Below are positions 44,856-57,155 of a stretch of 64,000 nt of DNA, one piece after another. A model generated the notes under the pieces. It was not told the DNA's origin and did not search any database. It saw nothing but the letters and a program-made list of their open reading frames with translations. The stretch lies in the NCBI RefSeq assembly GCF_037893015.1, contig NC_133658.1, positions 426,341,890 through 426,405,889 of the forward strand. Direction: 5' to 3'. Numbering within the stretch: the stretch's first letter is position 1; each line of letters begins with the position of its first letter. Origin of the DNA: Macrotis lagotis. Lineage: Eukaryota; Chordata; Mammalia; Peramelemorphia; Peramelidae. Made by a program: the position numbers and the translations under genes.

Positions 44856-47045
44856 TTGGAGGACTTCTGGGGTGGAGCTAAGATAGCAGTGTGAAGCTAA
44901 CATGCTTCCCATGCTTTCCCTACCAAAGATAAATGAAGCCTCTACTCTGACATTCAAGTTATAGATCCCACCAAGAAAAAGACAAGATTCAAAGAAGTTT
45001 TCAATTGTAAATATTGTGGAGGATCTTTAGTGAAGGTCTGGAAAAGGGAAAGTAAAGCCAAAGGAGTCTGAAGAGCAGAAAAGCTAGTGTTGGAGCTTTT
45101 TAGACACAGTGCAATCCTGGTCTTGATGGTTTGACAATAGCAGAGGTCCCAGCAGGTAGATAGCAAGCCAGCAGGGAGGACTCCAACCCCAAACAAAGTT
45201 TGAACCCTGTAAACACTTGGGTAAAAGACAGGTCTGGGTCTGGAATAAACTACTGCTAAGTCAGAACCTGGACATAAAGGAGGGGAAAAAACCTCTGCAA
45301 AGGCAAGGCCTAGACTGAATAGGCAATATTTTGGCCAACAACAAGCCAGGGATCAGACCCCAGCCCCAGCAAAAAAAAATTAAAAAGCTTGGCTCTACAC
45401 CCCCTACATCCCCTATATCCCAGTAGCAGAACTAAAATAGCAAAGATAAGCAAAAAAGCTAAAAGAGCACTCACTATAGAAAACTACTTTACAGACAAAG
45501 ATGATAATGTCATGTTGGAAGAAGAAATCAATGAAATATCACTCACAGGGGAAGTATCAAAACAGTCTATAAATTGGACTCAAATGCAAAAACTAATTGA
45601 AGAGTTTAAAAAAAGAATTTAAAAACTAAAAAAGAGAGGAAGAAGAAAAATGAAAAACAGAAGTGAAAGTCATGAAGGAAAATTATGAAAATTTGACCAG
45701 AGAAATCTTTTCCATTAAAAGTAAAAATAACCAATTGGAAAAGGAAACAGAAAAACTAATTGAAGAAAATTACACCTCTAGAAATCAATGAATCTACAAG
45801 ACTTCAAGATTCTATCAAATAAAATAAAAATGCTGAAAAAATTGAAGAAAATGTAAAGTATCTTTTAGGAAAAATGAATGACCAGGAATAGATGCAGGAG
45901 ATATAATCTATGAATTATCAGACTACCAGAAAGCCTAGATCAAGAAAAGAACCTGGAAAACAACATGCAGGAAATTATAAAGGAAAACTGTCCAAATCTA
46001 TTAGAACAAGATATAACCACTGAAAGAATCCTCCAGAAAGAGACCTCAGGATAAAAATTCCAAGGGCTGTTATAGCCCAATTCCAGAACTCTCAGATTAA
46101 GGAGAGATTATTTCAAGCAGCAAAAAGAAAACAATTCAAATTCAAAGGAAACACAATTAGAGTCACACAGGATCTGTCAGCCTCAACATTTAAAGAATGG
46201 GAAGACCTGGAGAGCAAGGGACCTGGGATTACAACCCAGGAAGGTACTACCCTGCAAATTCAGCATATGCTGTCAGGGGAAACGATGATTGTTCAACGAA
46301 ATAGAGGACTTCCAGAATTTTCTGACACAAAGACCAGAACTGAATAGAGATTTCAATTGCCAAATATAGGACTCAAGAGTTGCATAAAAAAGGTAAATGA
46401 AAAAGTGAAGGAAAACAAAACAAAACAAAACAAAACAAGTGTTGGTCAAGACCATCAATTTGTATAAAACCCTAAAAGGGAAGTTATAACACTTCTAATT
46501 CTTGAATATTTTACTTCTTTTAGGATAATTAAAGGGTCAAATATAATTGAAGAGATTAGACTTAAAGGATATGATTATAAATGAGTCTTGTGTCTTCATC
46601 GAAGAGGTCCAAGATGACTTCACTATGTTTGAGTCAAAAAGCTGTGATGAAAAGCAGGGGTGTTAACTTTAACTTCAGTGTCTCATTATCCTTTGACCCA
46701 CTTTAATCACACAGTGCTAAGTACCTTGTTTAGTAAAGATGTAGGACCTGAGTCAGGTCTCTATAGCTTAGACTCATTTGTAAAGTTTTCAGATGAGATC
46801 TCCAGAGCCTCCCAGGACTTAAGAGATCTTTAAGATCTTGCAGTTAATTAGATCAGAGTTTGATTTAACCCATGCTTCACTTAAAAAGGAGTTAAGTACC
46901 CTGGGTGAGGAGGGGGTGATGAAGTATTTGAGAAAATAGGCCTGGGGTGGGGCACAAATAGTTCAGGAAATGATATGATTTTGGATGATGTTTTGACTCA
47001 TGAGGAGGATTGTGTGTCCTTGAAAGATACTTGAAAAGGGGTAAG
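44856..47045 (+). mobile_element. L1 with intact 5' end but no ORF2
   Basis: Begins 'ggaggacttctggggtggagctaagatagcag', homologous to the 5' end at 41757. 5' UTR, ORF1 (45389-46385) and most of the inter-ORF spacer follow in order, and it stops near 47045 before any ORF2. Same subfamily as the minus-strand L1 at 35658-41757. Confidence 0.88.
45389..46385 (+). pseudogene. L1 ORF1 pseudogene
   Basis: The N-terminus is readable as KISKKAKRALTIENYFTDK and GEVSKQSINWTQMQKLIEEF. A lysine/glutamate-rich coiled coil, an RRM-like 'LPESLDQEKN' region (~45930) and a C-terminus resembling IEDFQNFLTQRPELNR (46300-46345) follow in changing frames. Multiple stops. It lacks the 42-bp repeat array of the plus-strand L1 in the ERV. 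Confidence 0.85.
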
Positions 47046-47359
47046 GGAATTGAGACTTGGAAATTACAATATATCAAAGGAAAGAATAGTTATTGTCTTG
47101 AGAACTGGGTGCCATTCCCAATTCACTTGTATAATTTTGTACAAATCAATTCTGTCTATACCTGTTTCTTCATTTGGAAAATAAGGAGATAAACTCTTGT
47201 GATTCTTTCAGCTTTGACATTTCAATGCTCTATGATTCTAAGGGAATTGTCAACTCTGACCCTAATGACTGAAATTCTAAGGTGATGCTACCTCTAGTAA
47301 CCTGTAGTGATATGATACTAAGGCCCCTTTCAGTACTAAGAGCTCATGATTCATTTATA

Positions 47360-47480
47360 TTATAAAATAAATGTAATAATACCTTTCCTACCTATTTCAC
47401 AGGGTTATTTTGAGGATCAAATGAGCTAATAGATAAAAAACTGCTTTCCAAAGTTAAAAGCTTTATGGAAATAAAAAGTG
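47360..47480 (+). repeat. MIR SINE 3' half
   Basis: 'acctttcctacctatttcacagggttattttgaggatcaaatgagc' is the MIR core/3' region. 47046-47359 may hold a second weak SINE piece (47150-47240). Confidence 0.75.
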
Positions 47481-48340
47481 TTATTATTTTTATTTTTATT
47501 GACCTCTTTATCACAATGTGGTGATTCTGTTATTAATTCTATTTTAGGAGCAGCAGCTTCTAAACATAGACCAAGAGGACATCTGAATGAAATGTTTGGT
47601 TGTTAGGGGAGTGGGAGCTGATTCAGGAGAAAGAAGGTTTGACAGACCTTGGAGTTTATGTAATCTAATTATCTCATACTCCAGAATCATAAAAATAGGA
47701 GATTTAGAACTGGAGGAACCTTTTTCATTTTATTGCTATTAAAGTGACTGTAGTTGCTTTTTGTTGTTGTTTCTCTAGCACTCAGCACATTAAATGACTT
47801 ATGCAGCATCCTTAAACCAAGGCTTAGAGATTGATCAAGTTAATGAAAGATTTACTCAGTCATAGTAGAGGAAGGATTTTCAGTGATGATATCAATGACT
47901 ATTCATCAGAGGGTACCTTTCCTATGCCAATATTGGTTCTGATGTTGGCATGCTAGTCCCAAGTCTCTTGGCAGGAGCTGAATCTCCTTGTTCTCTGACC
48001 CCTTTGTACTCAAGAGACCAAGGAAGACACATCAATGACTTGAGTTTTTAGTCCCCTGAGCCATTGAAGTCTCTAGGATGGTTTCCATACCTTTTAAAGA
48101 AAAAAAACTAGCTAAGCCTATGAGATCCTGGGAAATATTCCTTCTGTCACATGAGGTAAATATATACACATTAAATTTATCTTATAAGATTCAGGCTAAT
48201 TTTTATTCAGAAATGTATTTAAATACATTTGCCTCCCCCTCATCACCAAATTTGGATTACTTATATATATAAAATTATAATTTTATCTAGTGTTCAGCTT
48301 TAAGATACCATGAAGAATTGGGCATGACTGACCAACAATA
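47481..48340. other. Unassigned low-copy sequence
   Basis: No recognised repeat or gene in about 860 bases. Confidence 0.5.
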
Positions 48341-49015
48341 ATAAATGCAATTGTTGACATGTAAATAAATACATTTTAATGTGTAAAATATATTTTTCAG
48401 TTCTTCTTTAGTATATATCAAGATTTTTATCTCTTAATTCTCATTTACTTATCAATACCTAATATAAATGTGAATCTGTTTTCTTTGCTTTTTTATATTT
48501 TCCATGATTTTATAAAAGTCTTTCCATATTTCTTTAAATTCCTCATGCTTGACAATCTTAATTACTTTATAATATTTTAATTCATGACTTACCATACTTA
48601 ACTGTTCCATTGTTGGTTATTTCCAACGTTTTCTAAAAGTAGTCCTATGAAAATTTTTGAGACTATAACTCTTTGCTCCTATGTACATGTGTATGGGTTG
48701 TGTATATAATTTTGCAAATACCCTCATACTTAGTGCAAATAATGGAATTATTGGATAAAAAGGAATAATTATTTTTGTGAATATTTTACTGCTCCAATCT
48801 GAGATTACTCTAACCTGAGAGGTCAGACAATAAAGTCCAAAAAGATTCTACACATTTATAATTACACTAGCAATAAATAAGTATGTCTACTTCTTAGAAA
48901 CCTGCCTAGAGTTTCATTGCTTTTCCTTTTTATTTTTTCTTGCCAATTTCATGGCTATAAGGCACAACATTAAAGATGTGTTAATTTGTATTGCTTTATT
49001 AGTGAAACTGTGTAT
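48341..49015 (-). repeat. Old mammalian L1 (L1M/HAL1-like) ORF2-end fragment
   Basis: 'catacttaactgttccattgttggttatttccaac', 'aatttttgagactataactctttgctcc', 'ggaattattggataaaaagg' and 'aattacactagcaataaata' follow the inverted end of ancient mammalian L1 ORF2. Strongly diverged. Confidence 0.65.
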
Positions 49016-49555
49016 TTTAAAGTGATTATTCCTGAATATATAATTCCTCCTTTTATAGAATATCAGTATAGTAAGGATCTCAGAAGCAATCTAGTCCCAC
49101 CATTATTTGAACAAGAATCTCTCTCAAACATATCTTACATGATCCTCATCCTTAGTATGAAGGCTGACTTCAAGACTGAACCCATTCCTTCTTGAAACAA
49201 TCTGTTCCACTATTATATAGCTCTAATTCCTAGGAAGTTTTTGCTAAAATCTAGCCTAAATTGATCTTTCAACTTTCGTCTTTTACTTTCCTTTCTGTTC
49301 TCTGGGACCAAGAAGTAAGATATAGTTCCTTAGTCCTTCAAATACTTGAAGACAGCACTCATGTTCCATGTGAATATTCTTTTTTCTAAAAACAAAACAA
49401 TACCATTGATAGAAATGAACTTGAGAAACTTCACCATTCTTTTTTGTCCACATCTGGATGCTATCCAAATTATCAATATCCTTTCAAAAATTTGGCACTA
49501 GGTCTGACAAGGCCAGAGTAAAATTGAACAGTCATTGCTATAGTTCTGGACATAA

Positions 49556-49716
49556 TGCATCTCTCTCTCTCTCTCTCTTTAATAAGGGAGTTGGGTTAAG
49601 TGACTTGACCAAGGTCACAATTAGGTCATTATTATATGTCTGAGGTCAGATTTGAACTCAGGTCCTCCTGACTCCAGGGCCAGTGCTCTATCCACTGCAC
49701 CACCTAGCTGCCCCAT
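49556..49716 (-). mobile_element. 150-bp marsupial SINE
   Basis: Inverted copy with a (CT)9 microsatellite as tail (49561-49578) and head 'ccacctagctgcccc'. Confidence 0.9.
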
Positions 49717-50099
49717 CATGAATCTCTTAATGAAACTTTACATTATATTAGTTTTCCCAGTTATTAGGAAATATGATAACATTAACCCATATCAAGCTTT
49801 CAGTCAAATAAAACCCTAGATGCTTTTCAGAAGAATTATTTTCTAGTCATCATATAATTGGATGTTGATTTTTTTGAACCCAAATGAAGGGCTTTACCTC
49901 TATTTCTCTTAAATTTAATCTTATTAGATTTGGTTCACTGTTCTAATCTATTGAGATTTTTTTGAATACTGCCATCATCTAGAATGTTAAATATTCCACA
50001 AAATTTTGCATTATCAGAAAATTTGAGACACATGCCACTGACTTTCTTTAAGTCATTGTTGAAAAAAGTTAATAGCACAAGGCTAAGTACAGATAGATC

Positions 50100-50290
50100 A
50101 TGGGAGAAGCATGCTGGTGATCTAAATTGACATGAAGCAACAAGTGACTCCTTTAGGAAGAGAAAGTGAGGTTGGTGACTTTGCACAGCATTCCCTCACT
50201 TAAATCTAATTCACTTGCATGTCATGGCATCACTTCCAGGATGTCATAGTCTCCTTTGAAAATGAAGGACAAATAACATCAACAACAGCA
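50100..50290 (+). mobile_element. Partial long-bodied marsupial SINE
   Basis: 'gagaaagtgaggttggtgactttgcacagc', 'aatctaattcacttgcatgtcatggcatcac', end 'gaatgaaggacaaataacatcaacaacagc'-like. 5' part missing. Confidence 0.8.
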
Positions 50291-50479
50291 CCGAACCAAT
50301 TTCAAATCCATCTAACTATACTATCATCTAGTCTATATCTCTTCTTCATTTCCATATAAGTAAGTAGCTTAAAGGATTTCATCAAATTCCTTTCTGAAAT
50401 CTTCCTAAATCATACCTATCTCCCCTGACCTATCAGTGTAATAGTATTGTTAAAGGAAAAAAATGAGGTTAGACAGGCA

Positions 50480-50615
50480 TATATTCTTTTTTTCGGGGAG
50501 GTGGTGGTGGTGAAATGCTGTAAATGACTGGACTAACATAGCAAGTGTCTAAGGTTAGATTTGAACTTAGGTCCTCCTAACTAGTGCTCTATTCACTGTG
50601 TCACCTAACTGCCTC
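50480..50615 (-). mobile_element. Degraded 150-bp SINE
   Basis: 'gcaagtgtctaaggttagatttgaacttaggtcctcc' and head 'gtcacctaactgcctcc'. The tail side is replaced by a GGT run. Confidence 0.75.
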
Positions 50616-50629
50616 CTGACATATATTCT

Positions 50630-50770
50630 TTATTTTAAAAATTTTCTTTATTTAAGGTAATGGGATTAAGTGACTTGACCAAGTTCACACAGCTAGGTAA
50701 TTATTAAGTGTCTGAGGCTGGAATTGAACTCAGGTACTCCTGACTCCAGGGTTGGTTCTCTAGTTGCCCC
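50630..50770 (-). mobile_element. 150-bp marsupial SINE, head truncated
   Basis: 'aaggtaatgggattaagtgacttgaccaagttcac', 'ggctggaattgaactcaggtactcctgactcc', abrupt loss of part of the head before 'agttgcccccc'. Confidence 0.85.
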
Positions 50771-51009
50771 CCTACCCTTTTTAAAATTTTCTTTGCTGGC
50801 ATTTCTTTACTGGTAACAAGATTGACTTTTTGTGATTATCAAAGTCAAGGTTGTACTTTTTTTCCCAGTACTGGCCAAGGTATTAATTTTAGGTGCAATC
50901 ATTTCCTTATCTATAAAATGGGAATCTTCTTCTTAAGGTTTTTGTAAGAAATAGATAATAATTATAAAATTCTTTGTGCATTTAGGAAGCATTACATAAA
51001 TGTTGTTTT

Positions 51010-51832
51010 TTATTGTTTTTTGACTTTTACAATTTTTCCCCCCCAATCTTGGTTCCTTCCCCCAACCCCTCACAGAAGGCATTCTGATAGACTTTACATT
51101 TTTTTCCATGGTATACACATTGATCAAAATTGAATGTGTTGAGAGACAAATCATTTCCTTAAGGAAAAAGTAAAATATAAGATATAGCAAAATAACATAA
51201 TAAGATAGCTTTTTTAAAAAAAATTAAAGATAATAGTCTTTGGTCTTTGTTTAGACTCCACAATTTCTCTGGATACAGATGGTATTCTCCTTCACAGATA
51301 CCCTAAAATTGTTCCTGATTGTTGTGCTGATAAATGAGCAAGTCCATTAAGGTTGATCATCATCCCCATGTTACTGTTATGGTATACAATGTTCTTCTGG
51401 TTCTGCTCATCTTGCTCAGCATCAGTTCATGAAAATCCTTCCAGGTTTTTCTGAATTCCCATCCCTCCTGGTTTCTTTATCTTTTTTCTTTTAGATTTTT
51501 CAAGGCAGTGGGGTTAAGTGGCTTGCCCAAGGCCATACGGCTAGGTAATTACTAAGTGTCTGAGGTCGGATTTGAACCCAGGTACCCCTGACTCCAAGGC
51601 CGGTGCTCTATCCACTGTGCCACCTAGCCGCCCCCTTCTGGTTTCTAATAGAACAATAGTTTTCCATAATATACATATACTACAATTTGTTCAGCCATTC
51701 CCCAATTGATGGATATCTCCCTAATTTCCACAAACAGGGCTGCTATGAATATTTTTGTACAAGTGATGTTTTTAACCATTATTCATGATCTCTTCAGGGT
51801 GTAGACCCAGTTGTGGTATTACAGGATCATAA
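51010..51832 (-). mobile_element. 5'-truncated L1 inserted in the L3/CR1 element
   Basis: Inverted 3' UTR ('acaatttttcccccccaatc', 'ctttggtctttgtttagactcc') and the end of ORF2. cataaatgtt, followed by a T-rich run, flanks both sides (about 50995 and 51829), a target duplication. A SINE is nested at 51487-51640. Confidence 0.88.
51487..51640 (-). mobile_element. 150-bp marsupial SINE in L1
   Basis: Inverted copy, little diverged, head 'gccacctagccgccccc'. ctggtttct is repeated on both sides, so this is the third layer of nesting. Confidence 0.92.
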
Positions 51833-52199
51833 ATGTTATTTTTATTATTATTATTTTTTCCTAAAAACTATTTGAGCATCCATTTATTATACTACAGAAT
51901 TTTGCCAGCAATTAGAGTCAAACTCACTGACCTATAATTTTTGTACTTTATTTGCTCCCCCTTTCTCCACAGTCTTTGAAATTTTATTGACAGTGGTTCA
52001 ATAATCACATGAGCAAGGTTTTTTTTCTGTGATGTTTGCATTCTTCACATGTGACAGTTGTAATATAGTAAACAGTCTAAATTGTACTACCTTCCTTAAT
52101 TCTACAGAATGACTGTATATCACAGTATTAATTATCCAGCAAGGTAGTGCACTGTCTTTGTTGCTTTCCACAGATGATGCTTTTTGTCTCTGATATTTA

Positions 52200-52315
52200 C
52201 TATCTTATGTAACCCTTTGTAAATCATTTAACCTTCCTGGGCTTCCACATCTATAAAGTGAAGGCAGTGGACTTGATGGTTGCTAAGATCCTTTAAAATT
52301 CTATCTGTATGATCT
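52200..52315 (+). repeat. MIR-like SINE
   Basis: 'aaatcatttaaccttcctgggcttccacatctataaagtg' and 'cttgatggttgctaagatcctttaaaattctatc'. 52316-52955 holds nothing recognised. Confidence 0.6.
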
Positions 52316-52955
52316 GTTATTCCTGAACCATCAATCCAATTAATCGTTTCTCTCAGTTTTTCTATGACATAGACCTGTGAAAGATGTGTTTCAAACTTAT
52401 TTTATGATTGTAACTTGTAAAGGCAGGAAGATATTCTTTTATTATCTCTTTGTTTATCTTAATTATCATCTCTTTTTAAGCCACTTTTGTCTATCCTTTC
52501 ATATTCAAAAATCATTGTCTATTTTTCAAAGAAGAGAAACAAAAATAAGATTTCCTTACTGAATACTTATTGATTGGCCCTTTCTTCATCACATAGAGTT
52601 GGAGAGGGATTAGTCTTTTACCCTTACCTATCTATTGAAACTAGGAAAAGATTAGGTGAGGTGATTTTTTTTTTTGGTGCCATGTATTCTGAGGATGTTT
52701 GAGGTCACAGATGCTTATTACACTTAATTCCAGACCTTAGAGTAGAAGAACCTGGTACTTTAACCATCCATCCTCCAGTTTCATGTCCATGAACCATTTC
52801 TCCAATATTTACTAGGAATGATCTGGTTTAAGTAATCTCCTAGCCCTTGTTTCCATGTTCTAATCCTATTTTTGGTTTTTGAAGCAAACCTTAGACAGGA
52901 AAATGTAACTATTCAAAGAAGGCTAGGTAATAATGCCCCCAAATCTTCTTAATTT

Positions 52956-53110
52956 CACCTAAATTTCATCTGTGTTGAGTAAATGAAAGAATTCTATTAG
53001 GACAACAACACTTCAACATATGAAATTATTTGATAATTCATCTCTGAACCTCAGTTTCCTCAACTCTAAAATGAGAGGATTAGATTGGATGACTTTAAAT
53101 TCTAAATAAA
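52956..53110 (+). repeat. MIR-like SINE
   Basis: 'tctgaacctcagtttcctcaactctaaaatgagaggattagattggatgac'. Typical old SINE 3' half. 53111-54005 (about 900 bases) holds no recognised feature. Confidence 0.65.
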
Positions 53111-54005
53111 GGCTTCAGTTATTCTATGAATATCAAAAGATCATGTATAATAAAGTGCAAAATTGAAGTTAATCAAGCATAGCCAAAGGGAAACCTCTTG
53201 CATTATTGCAGACTTGAAACTGAATTTTCAGACAAGCAGCTTTCAAAGAAAGTTCAGTAACCAATGATGGTAGAGAAGGTACTAAGGATGGACCAAGCAT
53301 TTTCAGTTATGGTTTTTGTTTTTACTATAATCTAAATCATCTCTAGATTGACACAGTGAAATGGGGATCTAGCCATCTTTTCCCCACTATCCCACCAAAC
53401 ACCAAGAACCTAATTCCTATTAAGGCAGCTTCTGGATCATTTTACTTGGCTTCCTTTTTTCTCCCTCAGTAAGTTTCTTCTTCTATATGGATTCAGACTC
53501 TTAAAAAAATCACTTCAATTTATATCACTTTTTTGGAATAGACAAGAGCCATTTTATTAAAATGGCAAGCAAGTATTATTTCAACAAGGATTACACTGCC
53601 GAACAAGAATTCCCAGAATCTGTGACCTCAAAGTGAAATACCAAATTTTTTCCTAATCCCAAAAGTTCTGAAAGGTTGTGAGTCTAATCTTTCCTTACTC
53701 TAGGAGCTGCTTCCAAGGGGAAAAGAGGCAATATAATGATCCTTAATTCTGATCAACCTCTCAGCAGGTAGAAGGGATTAAATCAGCTGCTCATGGCAAT
53801 GGCTCTAGTAGGTACAGGCACTTCGTATTTAGGTTGTCACAGGGCCCTTGGCCAATCTGCATATTGACTTCTCACACCGTAGTCATTGCTTTGACTCAAG
53901 AAGATGAAAGCCCCAAGAGCTCTGGAACTAACTTTGATTATGACTCTCTCTTCTCAAGACAGGGACATGACTCAAGCTTATATCTTTCCAGTTTTAAATG
54001 TTCTT

Positions 54006-54240
54006 AAAATCTATTTTGGAGACAACTAGATGATAAAATAGACATATACTATATATATGCCTAAATTCAAATCAGTACTCAGATACTTGCTAGTTGTGTT
54101 GACTCTGGGCAAATCAGTGCCTGTGTGCCTCATTTTCCTCATCTGTAAAATAACCTGGAGAAGACAGTATCTTTGCCAAGAAAACTCCAAATGAGGTCAC
54201 AAACAGTTGGACATGCCTGAAAAATGACTGAATCACAAAG
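54006..54240 (+). mobile_element. MAR1 (CORE-type) SINE
   Basis: 'cctcattttcctcatctgtaaaataacctggagaagac', 'atctttgccaagaaaactccaaatgaggtcac', 'gaaaaatgactgaa'. Confidence 0.88.
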
Positions 54241-54715
54241 CTCTATCTTAATCCTTGTATCACTTTATATATCCTTCCAAATGTTCCTTTTCAAAACTTA
54301 CTAACTCATGTTACTCCTAGTCACCATTTCGAGAGTTTCCTAGTCACTCCACTGTTCTCATGTTGATAGCAAAATCTCTACTTTCAGTAAGGGAAGGGAG
54401 GCTGCCTTGGAATATCCTGATCTTGAGATATTTCAAATAAACCTTCCAGATTCTATATAATATCAGACTTGTGGACTGATATTAAAATGTATGGTTGATC
54501 ACCAGTTTCTTGGCTAGATTACAGAAAAACTTCTGGTACCCCAAATCAAATCCAGAGCATCTTGATTATTTATCCAATATTTTCTGCAGGTGACAATGAG
54601 TATTGGCTAATTGCCTGATCAAGTAGTATGGTTTATTGGGGGAAAAACACTAAAACATTAGGATCTGGATATTAAGTTTTAATATTGTATTTAATTTGAT
54701 ACTTTTTGACCCTGG

Positions 54716-54845
54716 GAGCCACTTAACCCTCTAGGCCTTGTGTTTCATAGGTAAATATTATCCTCACCTTGAGTACCTCATAAGGATACTGGACATGGAC
54801 ATAAAAGGATATGAAAGCATCTTGAAAAGCAAAATGTAGCACTTT
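54716..54845 (+). repeat. MIR SINE
   Basis: 'gggagccacttaaccctctaggccttgtgtttcatagg' and 'ttatcctcaccttgagtacctcataagg'. 54241-54715 has no recognised feature. Confidence 0.65.
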
Positions 54846-54908
54846 AGTCACCCCTTAAACTGTTGTTCCAAACCCTGACAATCAATACTTGAAGATTTCT
54901 GTTCTTTC

Positions 54909-54909
<1 letters not shown>

Positions 54910-54954
<45 letters not shown>

Positions 54955-54961
54955 TGTGTGT
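54910..54961. repeat. (GT)n microsatellite
   Basis: About 25 GT units with one TTT interruption. Confidence 0.97.
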
Positions 54962-55069
54962 AAGTAATAGGAATCCATTCTGCACTTTGCAACTTGGATT
55001 CATTCTCTCTATAGTCAAATGCAATCATTGATAACTTATTTTCTGAATAAGCACCAGACACTGTTATTT

Positions 55070-55245
55070 AGCAACCATAGCCTCATCCACAAATGGAGAT
55101 TAAAGTAGAAACTCCTTCCAATTCTAGATCTTTGATCCCTATGAAACCAAGATATTTCATCTTTTTTTGAGTCTCATCTACAAAATGAAGGGGTTGGACA
55201 AAATGACCCCCAACGCCTTTGTCAGTTACAAATCTATGATTCTTC
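55070..55245 (+). repeat. MIR-like SINE
   Basis: 'tttgagtctcatctacaaaatgaaggggttggacaaaatgacc' and 'cagttacaaatctatgattcttc'. Confidence 0.6.
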
Positions 55246-55759
55246 AGCACAATGATTCTGGAGTTATTTGAAAGACTAGTCCGAGGTACTCTAAGGTGCT
55301 GATCTATGTAGGATTTGATCTTTCATCTTCTCTATAATGCTTATAAAACTTATCAATTTTCTCTTTTGTTTGAAGGTACAGAATGATCCAACTACAAGGA
55401 ACTTCAGAAAGCAGAATAAGGAGGCAACAAATCAAAAGATAGGTCCCAGCTAAAGCAAATATGAGGAAATTTTACCTCTGATACTAACAGTAACTCTAGA
55501 AAAAGAGAAAGCTAAAGTCATATGTAATGTTTTTGAAACTTAGAAAACTAGCAAACTGTGCAAAACTGGTGCAAAAAAGATTTTGAAAACATAAAGGTGA
55601 GATAAATAGTATTGAAAAATTAAAGCAATAGCAATTAAATGATTAAACAAGGCTATAATATGTGAAAAAAAGCCAATAGCCTTAATAAACCTTTGTTTGT
55701 GGAATATAACAAATATTTACCTAACATAGTATAAGAAAAAAGATGATTGCAAATGAAAT

Positions 55760-56100
55760 TGCAAATCTACTCTTTATAACTTGCTAGTCCCTTTAAATAT
55801 TCAACAAAGTTATCATTATCATTTATATATTCAACTAAGTTATCATAGTATATTTCTTTTTTTCTTCTTTTTCCTTTTTTCTTCTTCCTTCCATCCGGGA
55901 GATGTCCACTATTAGACACAAATAGGTATGGATATGTATGTATGGGTAAAATTATTTTATACATACTTTTATTTTTCAATTCTTTCTCTGGATGAAACTA
56001 GCATCTTTCTTCATTTGTCCTCTATAGTTAATTGGGTTTTTCATACAGTCAAATAGTTTATTTACTCAAACTTTTAATCTTATTTTGAAAGAAAAAAGGA
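55760..56100 (-). repeat. Possible L1 3'-UTR fragment
   Basis: 'ttatttttcaattctttctctggatgaaactagcatctttcttc' and 'tcatacagtcaaatag' resemble an inverted L1 3' UTR of the 61.6-kb type. Uncertain. 55246-55759 is AT-rich with nothing recognised. Confidence 0.45.
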
Positions 56101-56261
56101 AAGCAGAACCAGATAAAAAGAAAATGTATATTAGAAAGATTATCACATACTACTGTCAAATTACATGGCAATCTGAAAACCTAAACAAAATAGATGACTG
56201 TCTATAAATATGCAAAATGCAAAAAGACTCCAGGAAAAAAAATAATTTAATGATTTGACTG

Positions 56262-56480
56262 AATGAATGAAAGATCAAAGAATGTATAAAGCACTTGTGT
56301 TAAGTTCTGAAGATATAAACAATAGAAGACTGTTCTCAAAGAGCTTATACTATAAATAGAGATAATACATATAAGAGAGTTGTAGTCAAGAAGCAGAATT
56401 TTCATCCAGAAAGTTGTAGGGATAATATGTGAGGCCATAGAGAAGTTAGTTGATATAGCTCTTCAAGGAAGAATGGAGTT
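56262..56480 (-). repeat. L2 LINE fragment (inverted)
   Basis: 'agcacttgtgttaagttctgaagatataaac', 'tgttctcaaagagcttatactataaatagag'. 56481-57155 has no recognised feature. Confidence 0.6.
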
Positions 56481-57155
56481 GATTTATAACAGTGAGCAAG
56501 GAGCAATAGGAAGGTCCACATATTTCAGCAAAGTGACTTGTAGTATATATCTAAGAAGTAAAGATGAAGTGAAGCAGATGGTGGATCTACCTGAAATAGT
56601 GGATCAGATGTAGCACTCATTGATTAGAACAACATAGTCACATGCTCCAGAAATGAAAGAGTTAAAATCTCTCGGTCATGGTCTCTAATCCAGGTGTTAA
56701 GTCAGCTGGTAAGAAGATAGCTAGGGAATAGGGAAGGAAGTGAAGCATGGCCAGGACCTTCCTGAAACAATGAGTCAGATGAGGTACTAAGCTAATTTCA
56801 GAAAGATAAATTGAATAACCTATAAATGAACTCCTGTGGGGGGACAGGTACCCAAAATATCAGGTCCAGTAGCTTGTATAAGCTAACTCTACCAAGTACC
56901 TAAAAACCCCCCAAATTCTACGCAAAATAACTGTTTTCCAAAATAAAGAAGAAAGGCACTGAACAAAACATTTCTCTGAGATAAATGTGTTCCTGGCACT
57001 CAAATCAGGGAGATATAAAAGAAAGAAGAGAAAGAGATCAATATCAGGAATAGTTATTGAGGCAAAAATATTACATAAACACTGGAAAATATAGCAATAA
57101 ATTATATTTTATGACCTAGTTATTTTTTTAAGAAATGTAAGGATAATTCTATATC

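Larger units (their letters stand above)
49055..52160 (-). mobile_element. Ancient L3/CR1 LINE, multiply interrupted
   Basis: Inverted CR1-clade order from 3' to 5': 'atctagtcccaccattatttgaacaagaatctc', 'aatctgttccactattatatagctctaattcctaggaag', 'tcaaatacttgaagacagcactcatg', 'ggcactaggtctgacaaggcc', 'gggctttacctctatttc', 'ttttgccagcaattagagtcaaactcactgacctataat' (51895-51945). Insertions at 49556-49716, ~50100-50290, ~50480-50615, 50630-50770 and 51010-51832 split it. No open frame. Confidence 0.78.
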
